A model generated the notes under the pieces. That model did not search any database and was not told where the DNA came from. It saw nothing but the letters and a program-made list of their open reading frames with translations. Below are positions 22,108-31,062 of a stretch of 64,000 bases of DNA, in pieces; position 1 is the first letter of the stretch, and every line of letters begins with the position of its first letter. Origin of the DNA: Advenella sp048381675 (lineage in GTDB: Bacteria > Pseudomonadota > Gammaproteobacteria > Burkholderiales > Burkholderiaceae_B). The translations under genes were made by a program, and so were the position numbers. Location: NCBI RefSeq assembly GCF_048381675.1, contig NZ_JBLWIS010000007.1, positions 1 to 64,000 on the forward strand. The letters are read 5' to 3'.

Positions 22108-23409
22108 TTACGCCACTACTCTTATTTTGGCGGGTATGGACTTTGCATCAAACTTGATACCGGCCTGTTCGAGCATCCATGCTTCAATCGTGTCATGGTG
22201 TACCCGCAATAGGTCCAGTGGCCGCCTTATGTAGTTTAATTCCCGTACGCCTTGGGGCTTGTGGCCTTGAATTTGTGCTGATACGCCACCGGGTATCTCT
22301 AACCACTCACACAAACTAGCAAATGAACGCCTTACGCCATGCAATGTGAGGCCATGTAGCCCTGCTGCATCACATGCCCGCCTATGTTGTATGGATGGCT
22401 CTATCAAGCGCCCTGACTGGCTTGTAGTGCTACTGAACACCCATTCATTACGTCTTGGCAGGCTATCAATCAGATGCATGACGTATGGCGTTAATGGGAT
22501 CTGCCTTTCCCCTTCCACTTTGTCTTTAAGTGTCATTCCACGCCATTTGAAATTAATATCAGACCATTTTAGGGTAGCCAATTCTTCACGTCTGGCGCCA
22601 GTCAGCAAGAGGCACTGAAGAAATGTACTTATGATGGGGTTCTGTATTTTCTGGACATGATTAAACCATGTGGCCAGTTGTTCCCGTTGCAGGTAATCAT
22701 TCTTAACCCCTGGGCTTCCCGCTGCATCACGTATTTTCTTATTTCTGGCGGCTTCAGTATTGGTTATGTCCTGGTACTCTTTTTCATGAGAGCACCAATT
22801 CAAGAATGCATTCAATAACCTTAACGCCAATCTGGCCCGGGTAGGACGAATAACGGTTTCCTTCTTGGTCCATTCCAGTATCAATTCAGGAGTAATGTCA
22901 CTCAAGCGCATTGGCATAAAGACGGCTAATGGCCCATCAATGGTTTTAACGTCTCTATTGCGCCTGCGTACCTGCCCGCCTACTTGAGCAAGGGCTACAT
23001 GGTCCCTGTAATGCAATTCACCCCAATGTGGCTTACGTTCTTCCAAATAGGCTTTCCATGCATCACCAAAGGTAGCAACCTGCCTTCTTTCTTGTTCCCG
23101 TTTGGCAATATCAGCCTCAGTTCTTTCCTGCTTCACCACCCTTGGATCTCTGCCTGACTTGACTATGGCCCTAAGCTCTGCCGCCTTATCCCGTGCCTCA
23201 CCAATACCAAGAGACTGAACATCACCAATGGTTATACGAATGGCCTTGCCGGCAAGCTTATCCTCATAGATGAATGCCTTGTGACCAGACAAGGTAACCC
23301 GAAGTGCGAGGCCAGGCTGTTTGGCATCACGAATGAAGCGCTGCTGCTTGCCTTCTGAGTCAGCCTTACCAATCAATCCGGATGTTAGATTTTCCCTTTC
23401 TTTAGCCAC
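22108..23409 (-). CDS. Tyrosine site-specific integrase
   Basis: 433 residues, P4-type integrase with an N-terminal arm-binding domain (KAIRITIGDVQSLGIGEARDKA) and a C-terminal catalytic domain. Catalytic residues visible: Arg273 in LTGARREEL, His357 and Arg360 in LHGVRRSF, His383 in QGHKP and Tyr393 in LNYIRRP. It would recombine the tRNA-Phe core repeats. The gene begins about 170 bases from attR and is read into the element. Confidence 0.93.
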   Translation of the reverse strand: MAKERENLTSGLIGKADSEGKQQRFIRDAKQPGLALRVTLSGHKAFIYEDKLAGKAIRITIGDVQSLGIGEARDKAAELRAIVKSGRDPRVVKQERTEADIAKREQERRQVATFGDAWKAYLEERKPHWGELHYRDHVALAQVGGQVRRRNRDVKTIDGPLAVFMPMRLSDITPELILEWTKKETVIRPTRARLALRLLNAFLNWCSHEKEYQDITNTEAARNKKIRDAAGSPGVKNDYLQREQLATWFNHVQKIQNPIISTFLQCLLLTGARREELATLKWSDINFKWRGMTLKDKVEGERQIPLTPYVMHLIDSLPRRNEWVFSSTTSQSGRLIEPSIQHRRACDAAGLHGLTLHGVRRSFASLCEWLEIPGGVSAQIQGHKPQGVRELNYIRRPLDLLRVHHDTIEAWMLEQAGIKFDAKSIPAKIRVVA

Positions 23410-23418
23410 AATTCAATC

Positions 23419-23445
23419 CCATGTAGACCCCATGTAGACTTTATT
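23419..23445. promoter_or_regulatory. Right pair of ATGTAGAC boxes (probable integrase arm site)
   Basis: CATGTAGACCCCATGTAGAC at 23420-23439, followed by TTTATT, nearly identical to 6316-6342. It overlaps the region just upstream of the integrase start, so integrase binding could also control its own gene. Confidence 0.5.
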
Positions 23446-23577
23446 ATTAAAGAAAGATGTAAAACAATCAATAACAATCAATATCAATATTTATAAAATT
23501 CTTCCAAGAATGGCTTATTTATTAGGTTTTAGGGTAATTATTAAAGAATGCGATAAAGTCCTAAAAAACCACATTGA

Positions 23578-23628
23578 AGGATTGAAAATCCTTGTGTCGG
23601 CAGTTCGATTCTGCCCCAGGCCACCATA
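23578..23628 (+). repeat. attR: second copy of the 51-bp core
   Basis: Identical to 6213-6263. It is a truncated tRNA-Phe 3' half, not a functional tRNA. The chromosomal tRNA terminator follows at 23641. Confidence 0.93.
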
Positions 23629-23640
23629 GATTCAAACAAA

Positions 23641-23664
23641 AAGCCCATTCTTCGGAATGGGCTT
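23641..23664 (+). terminator. Original chromosomal terminator of tRNA-Phe
   Basis: AAGCCCATTC-TTCG-GAATGGGCTT, perfect 10-bp arms with a UUCG loop, then a T run. It now lies beyond attR, separated from the tRNA by the element. The rest of 23665-23925 holds no gene. Confidence 0.85.
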
Positions 23665-23925
23665 TTTGTTTTTCTGACTAGATTTCTCTGATTCAATACA
23701 AGCATTTTTGATAAGTAGCACTCAATGCCTTAACAACAATACGAGCAGAAATCCAAAATCAAATAAACTGGATTTCTTGACTCAATGATTTAATCTCCAC
23801 TACAAATTCACATCTGAATATCCGGGTGTTCTCATATAACACCATCTACTGACAGCCCCGCAAGAGCATAGTGCACCTGGCCCTGTTGTTGAGCCAAGGC
23901 ATAACCATTTGGCCAACAGGCCCCA

Positions 23926-24540
23926 TCAATCAAAAACGTCGTAAAGAATGTCAGCAACAACGGCTGTAGCCAGAGAGATCAGGACCAAATCCGTACCTGC
24001 GATATGCCATTCATAACCGGAATGCCTTGGCAAGCGTTCCAAGAGCGAGCGAGGCACCCTTTTCCTGGCAATCCCGGGAGGCAAAGGCTTGCCCCGTACC
24101 AGGTTCTTGCGTATGCCGGGTGGCAACCTAGAATACCCCCTTAGCCCATAATCATGCGCATAATTGCGCGCTAAAGCAGCCGTAATTCCTGCATGCACAT
24201 GATTACCGTAAGAATGGTCGCCCCGCATACGCCCACGACGATCATCGAAATAGTCATAATGGCGCCCGCGGTCATCATAACGGTGACCAATGTTGTCATC
24301 GCGCTTGGAGCCCATTCCGTGACCAGTACCCGGCCGCTTGGCCTGATTGCCGGACATGCCCGGTCCCGCTTTTCCACCATTTCCTCTATTGCCATTGATA
24401 TCCGGCCCACCCTTGCCCCTATTGCCGGGATTACTGGCGCCATTGCCTGGACCCTTGCCCTCGGGCGGGGCTGCCTGGGCAGTAAAAGCTAACGAAGAAA
24501 CAACCATCAAAGATACAGCCAAAACAAAACCTGGTTTCAT
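23926..24540 (-). CDS. CigR-family (RcnB-like) secreted protein
   Basis: About 204 residues from the ATG at 24540 (AAGGA before it). Signal peptide 1-24 (ends AQA). The middle is rich in Gly, Asn, Arg and Asp and of low complexity. The C-terminal end carries GYSRLPPGIRKNLVRGKPLPPGIARK and GYEWHIAGTDLVLISLATAVVADIL, the block of the CigR anti-virulence family of Salmonella and related RcnB-like proteins. In Salmonella CigR is an inner-membrane protein that dampens virulence; a role here is unknown. The gene stands alone. Confidence 0.8.
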   Translation of the reverse strand: MKPGFVLAVSLMVVSSLAFTAQAAPPEGKGPGNGASNPGNRGKGGPDINGNRGNGGKAGPGMSGNQAKRPGTGHGMGSKRDDNIGHRYDDRGRHYDYFDDRRGRMRGDHSYGNHVHAGITAALARNYAHDYGLRGYSRLPPGIRKNLVRGKPLPPGIARKRVPRSLLERLPRHSGYEWHIAGTDLVLISLATAVVADILYDVFD

Positions 24541-24789
24541 TATCACATTCCTTATATCCACAGGATATGGTCGATCATACTATCAACTTAATTTCAAAAC
24601 GAATACAGCCTGTATCAATTTTCGTGAGCTCTGATTGGTTCAACAAAATTTATCCAAGATTAAAATCACTTGATCCAAATCAGCTTCATGATCTTAGAAA
24701 AAACTTGTCTCAAGAATAAGCGTTTATCATGTTGATCTGTTTTTTTACTCTTCCCGTTAACCCTAATATTTTTTAAATAATACTACCGC

Positions 24790-25605
24790 ATGTTTGACGC
24801 AGAACTTATTGCACAGCTGGCTCTCGAATTGAACCAGGCAAAGAACAACCGGACCCAAATAGAACAATTCACAAAACGCTTCCCCGGCATGACGATTGAA
24901 GACGGCTATAAAATTGGCCGGGCCTGGGTTGCTCTGCAACGGCAGAAAGGTCGCTCTGTTATTGGACATAAAATCGGCCTCACCTCGCGTGCCATGCAAA
25001 TTGCCATGCAAATTTCAGAGCCCGACTTTGGCACACTGTTGGATGACATGCTGTATACCTGCACACCAAGCCAAACGCTGGACATCCCCCATTCCCGTTT
25101 CATTACTCCCAAGGTTGAAGTCGAGCTGGCTTTTATTTTGAAATCCCCCTTGCAAGGCAGCAACTTAAGTATTGCGCAAGTACTGGAAGCCACTGAATAC
25201 ATAACCCCTGCCATTGAAATTATCGACTTCAGGATTAGCCCGTTGGACCCGTCTACCGGCTCCACCAGCAAGGTTTTCGACACTATCAGCGACAACGCCG
25301 CCAATGCAGGCATTATTCTTGGCGCAGAAAAAATCGCCCCGGAAAAACTTGACCTGCCCTGGTGCGGCGCCATTCTAAGCCAGAATGGGGTTGTTGAAGA
25401 AACCGGACTGGCTGCCGGCGTACAGGGCCATCCGGCTATTGGAGTTTCCTGGCTCGCAAGCAAGCTAGCACCTTGGGGGGAAGCCTTGCTGCCCGGACAA
25501 ATTGTGCTGGCCGGTTCATTTACCCGTCCTGTTGCAGCCAACCCTGGCGACCTATTCTATGCCGACTATGGTTCGTTAGGCACATTGTCATTTCGTTTTG
25601 TCTAA
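24790..25605 (+). CDS. hpaH: 2-oxo-hept-4-ene-1,7-dioate hydratase
   Basis: 271 residues. Hydrates 2-oxohept-4-enedioate to 4-hydroxy-2-oxoheptanedioate in homoprotocatechuate (4-hydroxyphenylacetate) breakdown. Features: GRAWVALQRQKGRSVIGHKIGLTS, the metal-binding KVEVELAFIL and the AIEIIDFRI segments of the fumarylacetoacetase/hydratase-like family. The aldolase gene hpaI follows nine bases later. The earlier genes of the pathway are not in the window. Confidence 0.9.
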   Translation: MFDAELIAQLALELNQAKNNRTQIEQFTKRFPGMTIEDGYKIGRAWVALQRQKGRSVIGHKIGLTSRAMQIAMQISEPDFGTLLDDMLYTCTPSQTLDIPHSRFITPKVEVELAFILKSPLQGSNLSIAQVLEATEYITPAIEIIDFRISPLDPSTGSTSKVFDTISDNAANAGIILGAEKIAPEKLDLPWCGAILSQNGVVEETGLAAGVQGHPAIGVSWLASKLAPWGEALLPGQIVLAGSFTRPVAANPGDLFYADYGSLGTLSFRFV

Positions 25606-25614
25606 GGATGCCTC

Positions 25615-26424
25615 ATGCAAATTCCAACTAATACCTTCAAGCAAGCCTTGCGTAAGGGAAAACCGCAAATCGGCCTTTGGCTTGGCCTGGCCGACCCCTA
25701 TGCAGCCGAAGCCCTGGCGGGCACCGGGTTCGATTGGCTCCTGATTGATGGAGAACACGCCCCCAACGACCTGCGTCAAACCTTGGCCCAGCTGCAGGCT
25801 GTTGCCCCCTACCCCGTTCACCCCGTTGCCCGTCCTGTTTCTGGAGATACCGCTTTAATCAAACAGTTACTCGATATTGGCGCACAAACACTACTCATAC
25901 CCATGGTGGAAACCGCAGAGCAGGCAAAACAAATTGTGCAAGCCACCCACTATCCTCCGGCAGGTATCCGTGGTGTTGGAAGCTCTCTGGCTCGCGCATC
26001 ACGCTGGAATCAGATTAATAACTACCTTCACGAAGCCGATGAACAAATCTGTGTATTGGTGCAGGTAGAAACCAAGAAAGGCTTGGAAAACCTTCAATCC
26101 ATTACCGAGGTGGAAGGTGTTGATGGCATCTTCTTTGGTCCCGTTGACCTTTCTGCTTCTTTGGGATATTTAGGTAGTCCGTCACATCCGGTCGTGCATG
26201 AAGCCATCTGCAATGCCATTCAGGCAGTCACCAAGACAGGCAAAGCAGCCGGTATTCTAACCACCAACCAGAACCTGGCACGGGAATACCTTGAACTGGG
26301 TGCTCTATTTGTGGCGGTAGGCGTAGACACAAGCTTGTTGGTTAATGCGGCAACTGAACTGGCCAACTCTTTTAAACCAGATAACTTGAGCAACGAACCC
26401 TCCAACAGGCAACAGGGATATTAA
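25615..26424 (+). CDS. hpaI: 4-hydroxy-2-oxoheptanedioate aldolase
   Basis: 269 residues. Class II aldolase that splits the product of HpaH into pyruvate and succinate semialdehyde. Motifs: FDWLLIDGEHAPND, PVHPVARP with the substrate arginine, QTLLIPMVETAEQA with a metal-binding glutamate, GVGSSLARASRWN and FFGPVDLSASLG with the second metal ligand. It forms an operon with hpaH. Nothing further of the pathway follows. Confidence 0.92.
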   Translation: MQIPTNTFKQALRKGKPQIGLWLGLADPYAAEALAGTGFDWLLIDGEHAPNDLRQTLAQLQAVAPYPVHPVARPVSGDTALIKQLLDIGAQTLLIPMVETAEQAKQIVQATHYPPAGIRGVGSSLARASRWNQINNYLHEADEQICVLVQVETKKGLENLQSITEVEGVDGIFFGPVDLSASLGYLGSPSHPVVHEAICNAIQAVTKTGKAAGILTTNQNLAREYLELGALFVAVGVDTSLLVNAATELANSFKPDNLSNEPSNRQQGY

Positions 26425-26740
26425 TTTTTTAATAGTTATCTCATTTACATAACCGCCTTCAAAACCAGACAGCACGCCAGCACAAATAAAACCGTCTGCC
26501 GTTTTGAAGGACTGCCCTCCTAAGCTTTTCCTTTTGAAACTCAGCACTTCAGCCCTGAAACAAGGAAAGCATTAAAACTCCGCCTATCAAAGCAATAGCA
26601 ATACGATTTACTTTAGTTGTTTCGATTTAATTTTAAAATCCCACATAAAGTAACCATAAGTCATATATGTATAAATTTGACATACTTAAATATATTTTTT
26701 AATATTTGCACACATTGTTTAATAAAACCAAGGGGTTTTT
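26425..26740. other. Intergenic region, no gene
   Basis: AT-rich 316 bases between hpaI and the CsgG-like gene. It should hold the promoter of the lipoprotein operon, but I see no certain boxes. No strong terminator hairpin for hpaI is visible. Confidence 0.4.
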
Positions 26741-27412
26741 GTGCGAATTTCAACATTATTAATAACAACCATTGCTTCTACCGCCCTTCTGGCTGGATGC
26801 GCAACCGAATCACATCGAACACTGGCAATAGAAAAGGTCGCTTCTGCCAGCACGAATTACACGGGCCCACGATCAGCCCTTTCAATAGGCAAGTTCGCCA
26901 ATCGCTCCGCTTACCAGCAAGGCATTTTCTCTGATGGCGTAGATCGCCTTGGAAATCAGGCAAAAACTATCCTCATCACCCATTTGCAACAAACAGGTCG
27001 CTTCAACGTTCTTGACCGTGCCAATATGGATGAAATCAAAACCGAGGCAAATATTAAAGGCCAAAAACAAAACTTGAAAGGCGCAACCTATGTTGTAACA
27101 GGTGACGTCACTGAATTTGGCCGTAAAACCACTGGTGACCGCCAACTATTTGGCATTTTGGGCAGGGGTAAAGAACAGGTTGCCTATGCAAAAGTAAACC
27201 TTAATGTTGTAAATGTCCAAACCTCTGAGGTTGTCTACTCATCCATGGGTGCCGGAGAGTTCAGCCTGTCCAACAGGGAAGTTGTTGGATTTGGTGGTAC
27301 GTCCGGTTATGATTCAACCTTAAACGGTAAAGTCCTGGAGCTTGCCATACGCGATGCTGTGAATAACCTAGTCGCAGGCATAGAAAATGGCGCATGGCGC
27401 CCAGCCAACTGA
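26741..27412 (+). CDS. CsgG/HfaB-family outer-membrane lipoprotein
   Basis: 223 residues, GTG start with AAGGGG before it. Lipoprotein signal ending in LLAGC (Cys19). The domain ALSIGKFANRSAYQQGIFSDGVDRLGNQAKTILITHLQQTGRFNVLDR is the CsgG pattern. CsgG makes a curli export channel, but here there are no curli genes; the following DUF4810 and DUF799 genes form the conserved trio also known in Neisseria (GNA1162 group), probably a small envelope complex. Start of a three-gene operon. Confidence 0.85.
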   Translation: MRISTLLITTIASTALLAGCATESHRTLAIEKVASASTNYTGPRSALSIGKFANRSAYQQGIFSDGVDRLGNQAKTILITHLQQTGRFNVLDRANMDEIKTEANIKGQKQNLKGATYVVTGDVTEFGRKTTGDRQLFGILGRGKEQVAYAKVNLNVVNVQTSEVVYSSMGAGEFSLSNREVVGFGGTSGYDSTLNGKVLELAIRDAVNNLVAGIENGAWRPAN

Positions 27413-27425
27413 TAAAAGGCCAGAC

Positions 27426-27845
27426 ATGTCAATCAAACGCAATTCATTACTGGCCCTGACCTTACTCCTTACAGGTTGTGCTGCCCCCAAAACCGCTTAC
27501 TACTGGGGCAATTACGAGCCAACGGTATATCAATATTTCGAACAAAGCTCATCTCCCGATGAGCAGGTGGCAACACTTGAAAAAGAGATAGCCAAGGCAA
27601 AAGAAAAAAACCAAAGCATCCCACCAGGAATGCATGCCCAATTGGGCATGCTTTATATGCAAACCGGCAAAGAGTCAGACGCTATTTCACAATTTCAACA
27701 GGAAAAAAACCTGTTCCCCGAGTCTGCACATTTTTTAGACTTTGTCATGAAGCTCAGGTCTGGCCAAAAACAGTCCAATAGCATGACACAAGTCGCTGAC
27801 GCAACCCCTGCGCAATCCAGCACTCAACAAACAGCCATTAAATGA
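27426..27845 (+). CDS. DUF4810 lipoprotein
   Basis: About 139 residues from the ATG at 27426. Lipobox LLLTGCAAPKT (Cys18). YYWGNYEPTVYQYFEQ is the signature of the DUF4810 family, and a TPR-like stretch follows (HAQLGMLYMQTGKESDAISQF). It lies between the CsgG-like and DUF799 genes; its end overlaps the start of the latter by four bases. Confidence 0.82.
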   Translation: MSIKRNSLLALTLLLTGCAAPKTAYYWGNYEPTVYQYFEQSSSPDEQVATLEKEIAKAKEKNQSIPPGMHAQLGMLYMQTGKESDAISQFQQEKNLFPESAHFLDFVMKLRSGQKQSNSMTQVADATPAQSSTQQTAIK

Positions 27846-28510
27846 GAAATTCCATGGGATTCATTGCAAAAGCCATCGGCTCGATCGTTTTAGCGTCTGT
27901 CGCAACCGGATGCGCCGTCCAACAACAACCCTACGACTATACCGCTTTCAAAGAAAGTAACCCGCGGTCTATCCTTGTGCTGCCCCCAGCCAACGCCAGC
28001 CCTGATGTACTGGCGTCTGACAGTGTTTTTTCCCAGGTTACCAGGCCATTGGCCGAATCGGGATATTACGTCTTTCCAGTTGCCGTTGTCAGCGAGACAT
28101 TTAAAGCAAACGGGATTACCGATCCGGATGAGACTCATCATGTTAACCTGAGCAAAATCAATGAAATATTTGGCCCGGATGCCGTTTTATATTTGACGGT
28201 AACAGATTATGGTACTTCGTATCAGGTAGTACAAAGTGACAGTCGCGTTACGATTCAAGCAAAACTAATTGATGCCAAAACCGGCAAAAACCTTTGGGAA
28301 GGAAGTGCCACAGCTTCCAGTACAGAGCAATCCAGTTCTAGTGCACACCCACTGGTTCTCTTGTTACAGGTTGCCCTTGAGCAAATCATCAACACCACCA
28401 CCAATAAAAGTCATTCCATCGCCCAGCTAAGCAACCATCGCCTGCTGCATGCCAGCAAACCAAATGGCATTCTGTACGGCCCAAGATCAACACTATATTG
28501 GAAAAAATAA
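27842..28510 (+). CDS. DUF799 lipoprotein (GNA1162-like)
   Basis: 222 residues, lipobox VATGCAVQQ. KESNPRSILVLPPANASPDVLASDSVFSQ and GPDAVLYLTVTDYGTSYQV match DUF799, whose Neisseria member GNA1162 is a surface-related lipoprotein with a TolB-like fold. It probably works with the CsgG-like and DUF4810 proteins. It is last in the operon and a hairpin follows. Confidence 0.85.
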   Translation: MRNSMGFIAKAIGSIVLASVATGCAVQQQPYDYTAFKESNPRSILVLPPANASPDVLASDSVFSQVTRPLAESGYYVFPVAVVSETFKANGITDPDETHHVNLSKINEIFGPDAVLYLTVTDYGTSYQVVQSDSRVTIQAKLIDAKTGKNLWEGSATASSTEQSSSSAHPLVLLLQVALEQIINTTTNKSHSIAQLSNHRLLHASKPNGILYGPRSTLYWKK

Positions 28511-28520
28511 CCATACCAAC

Positions 28521-28554
28521 AATTGCAGGATCCTTGAAACCGGATTCTGCAATT
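28521..28554 (+). terminator. Terminator of the lipoprotein operon
   Basis: Inverted repeat AATTGCAGGATCC / GGATTCTGCAATT with one mismatch, followed by TTTTCTTTATT. Confidence 0.75.
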
Positions 28555-28621
28555 TTCTTTATTCAACCAAGGGGGCAGTGGCGGTGCAATGTTTGCACTT
28601 GGAACACTGCCCCTCAAAAAA

Positions 28622-29527
28622 TCAATAAATAGCCGGCACAATCATTTCGGCTGGCGTCGGGTTGCGAATATAGTCCGGGTGATGCTCACGCGCAGGCAAC
28701 TCAATCGGTTCACGATGCACTTCGCTATAAGGTATCTGCGACAGCAAGTGGGAGATGCAATTGAGGCGGGCACGTTTCTTGTCTACACCTTCAACAATCC
28801 ACCATCGTGCCTCGGGGATGTGGGTCCGCTCCATCATTTCTTCCTTGGCCTTGGTATAAGCCTCCCAGCGACGACGTGATTCAAGATCCATCGGCGACAG
28901 TTTCCACTGCTTCAGAGGGTCATGCATGCGCATCAGAAAGCGTCGGTATTGCTCATCATCACTAATCGAGAACCAATATTTAATAAGTACAATACCGCTA
29001 CGGACCAGCATTTTCTCAAACTCGGTCACGTCACGGAAGAACTGCTCCAGCTCTTCATCGGTACAGAAACCCATAACACGCTCAACACCTGCCCGGTTGT
29101 ACCAGCTACGGTCAAACAAGACAATTTCACCACCGGCAGGAAGATGGGAAACATAACGCTGGAAATACCACTGGGTCTGCTCACGATCACTGGGTGCAGG
29201 CAAGGCCGCAACCCGACAGACACGGGGATTAAGCCTTTGCGTAATGCGTTTGATGGCACCTCCTTTCCCTGCTGCGTCGCGCCCTTCAAAAATAACCACT
29301 ACCTTCAGTTTTTGCGCGACAACCCAATCCTGCAGCTTGATAAGCTCTCCCTGCAAACGTAGCAGCTCCCGAAAATACAATCTCCGATCCATGCCATCGC
29401 CTTCGGGCTTTTCAAGCAGGATATCTTCCAGCCGATCGTCATCCATTTCCATTTCAAGCTCTTCATCAAAGCTGTCTACCATGTCAGCATAAAGACGCCG
29501 GGCATGCTCAGATAAATTTTCCTTCAT
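28622..29527 (-). CDS. ppk2: Polyphosphate kinase 2
   Basis: 301 residues. PPK2 enzymes move phosphate between polyphosphate and nucleoside diphosphates, mostly to make GTP or ATP. Walker A is FEGRDAAGKGGAIKR, Walker B/lid region is VLFDRSWYNRAGVERVMGF, and the KYWFSISDDEQYRRFLMR and DPLKQWKLSPMD blocks are typical of the one-domain class. AAGGAG precedes the ATG. It stands alone between two plus-strand units. Confidence 0.93.
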   Translation of the reverse strand: MKENLSEHARRLYADMVDSFDEELEMEMDDDRLEDILLEKPEGDGMDRRLYFRELLRLQGELIKLQDWVVAQKLKVVVIFEGRDAAGKGGAIKRITQRLNPRVCRVAALPAPSDREQTQWYFQRYVSHLPAGGEIVLFDRSWYNRAGVERVMGFCTDEELEQFFRDVTEFEKMLVRSGIVLIKYWFSISDDEQYRRFLMRMHDPLKQWKLSPMDLESRRRWEAYTKAKEEMMERTHIPEARWWIVEGVDKKRARLNCISHLLSQIPYSEVHREPIELPAREHHPDYIRNPTPAEMIVPAIY

Positions 29528-29993
29528 GTGAAAAACTCCTTAAATAATGAATGAAATCTATAACTTTTATATGACGCGTCAATGACTGGGAAATCAGAAA
29601 CGCAGCAAAATGAACGCCGCTCACCAGGAAAACTCGGGGCGCGGCCTATTGACCCATTCTACCTGTTACAGAATTTAATGAAAGAGGCCTGCAACCAACA
29701 GCCTGTGCCCCGACGATACGCATAACAAAAACGCTTGCCTTATTTACACCGATACAAGACATATAAAGATAAGCAATGTTTCAAAACCGAAGGGATAACG
29801 ATGGTTTTGGCCAGGCAATGCTGAAACGACACAAAATAACAAAATAAAAATCGTTCTCATTTACAAATAAAGGATTTTCAGGGAAAATGACTTAACTTAT
29901 TTTTTATTACTGCCGGGAACATGCACCGCTTTGGTCATGGCGTTTTAGGCCACGCATACTTACCGCCCACAATACACAACAAAGGAAATCCGA
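29528..29993. other. Intergenic region with a probable Fur box
   Basis: No gene in this 466-base stretch. It holds the ppk2 start region on the left and a Fur-box-like sequence at 29845-29863 ahead of the siderophore-binding gene on the right. Confidence 0.45.
29845..29863. promoter_or_regulatory. Fur-box-like site
   Basis: TAAAAATCGTTCTCATTTA; on the minus strand it reads TAAATGAGAACGATTTTTA, which fits the 19-bp Fur box (GATAATGATAATCATTATC) with the AATGAGAAxGATT core common in beta-proteobacteria. Confidence 0.5.
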
Positions 29994-30950
29994 ATGAAGT
30001 CCCAGTTACACAAAACAAAATGGCTTACCCTGCTGCAAGCCGCAATGGCCATCACTTTTGCAACCGTTGCCGGACAAAGCATGGCACAGGATGCACAAAT
30101 GAAAATACAACACGCCAAAGGTGAAGCCACGATTAAGGCGCAACCCGCCAAAACAGCCGTTTTTGATTTGCCAACCCTGGATAACATGAAAGTACTGGGT
30201 ATTCAGGCTAGTGCAGTGGCAAACTCACGTTTTCCTGACTTTCTCGCTGAATACAACACGGACAGCATCCCCAGAGTGGGCACCCTGTTTGAACCCGATC
30301 ATGCTGCGCTTGGCAAAGTTGCTCCGGATTTGATTTTTGTCGGTGGCCGCTCCAGCGACAAATTTGACGATGTGCTTAAAATTGCCCCAACACTGGACAT
30401 GAGTGTTGACACGAAGGCACCACTGGAAAGCATCGAGCGCAATGTAAATACCTTGGGCAAGCTCTTCGGTAAAGAAGCAGAGGCAACTGCCGCCCTGCAA
30501 AAACTGAATGCCTCTGTTGATGCCTTGAAAGCCAAATCCGCCAACGCTGGCAATGCCATGCTGATTCTGTCAATTGGTGACAAAGCCAGCGCTTTTGGTC
30601 CCGGTTCACGCTTTGGCATGATTTATGACGTGTTTGGCTTTACCCCCAATGCCGCAGTAAAAGACCTTTCCACTGCAGACCGCCACCCTTTCAAACTGGA
30701 AGATATTGCCAAAGCCGATCCTGACTGGCTGTTTGTAATTGATCGCCACGCAGCCACGGGCAGCAACACAGACAAACCTTCCAGCAAGGAAGTACTGGAA
30801 AAATCCGTCATTGGACAAACCCGTGCCGCCAAGAACAATCAGATTGTTTATGTAGACCCGTACAACTGGTACATTCTGGGTAGCGCAGGCTTGACATCCA
30901 TGCAACAGAATATTGAACAGATTTCTGCCGCACTGGATGGAAAAAAATAA
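29994..30950 (+). CDS. Periplasmic siderophore-binding protein (FatB/CeuE type)
   Basis: 318 residues with a signal peptide (ends SMAQ). The domain TAVFDLPTLDNMKVLGIQ, GTLFEPDHAALGKVAPDLIFVGGRSS and DPYNWYILGSAG follows FatB/CeuE proteins, which bind ferric catecholate-type siderophores for an ABC importer. No permease, ATPase or TonB receptor gene is near, so its transporter must be elsewhere. A Fur-like box lies upstream, which fits iron control. Confidence 0.83.
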   Translation: MKSQLHKTKWLTLLQAAMAITFATVAGQSMAQDAQMKIQHAKGEATIKAQPAKTAVFDLPTLDNMKVLGIQASAVANSRFPDFLAEYNTDSIPRVGTLFEPDHAALGKVAPDLIFVGGRSSDKFDDVLKIAPTLDMSVDTKAPLESIERNVNTLGKLFGKEAEATAALQKLNASVDALKAKSANAGNAMLILSIGDKASAFGPGSRFGMIYDVFGFTPNAAVKDLSTADRHPFKLEDIAKADPDWLFVIDRHAATGSNTDKPSSKEVLEKSVIGQTRAAKNNQIVYVDPYNWYILGSAGLTSMQQNIEQISAALDGKK

Positions 30951-31062
30951 AACCGGATTTTGAAATTTGAATTGCCCCCAAAACCCTGTGACCTACAGAC
31001 GTTATGAGGGCAATTTCCCGGGTGCTGCCAAGCATCACAAAAAACAGTAACGTAAATAATCC

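Larger units (their letters stand above)
6213..23628. mobile_element. 17.4-kb integrated element at tRNA-Phe (satellite- or prophage-like)
   Basis: The element is bounded by the 51-bp tRNA-Phe repeats. It carries a tyrosine integrase, an AlpA-like activator, a Rha-like protein, a DUF3987 protein, a Toprim protein, an SSB-like protein, a ParB-like protein, a hub/transglycosylase fusion and about ten unknown genes. There is no terminase, portal, capsid or lysis cassette, so it cannot be a complete phage. Gene set and antisense-RNA control resemble P4-like satellites; an integrative mobilisable element is the alternative, but I see no relaxase. Unusually for tRNA islands, the integrase lies at the end away from the intact tRNA. 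Confidence 0.88.

Noticed and set aside
23578..23628. Second tRNA-Phe gene
   Set aside because: Only the 3' half from the anticodon stem on is present; it is the attR repeat.
6213..23628. Integrative conjugative element
   Set aside because: No relaxase, coupling protein or type IV secretion genes; the ParB-like protein alone is not enough.
26741..28510. Curli export locus
   Set aside because: CsgG-like protein is present, but curlin, CsgE and CsgF genes are not; the DUF4810/DUF799 partners point to a different system.
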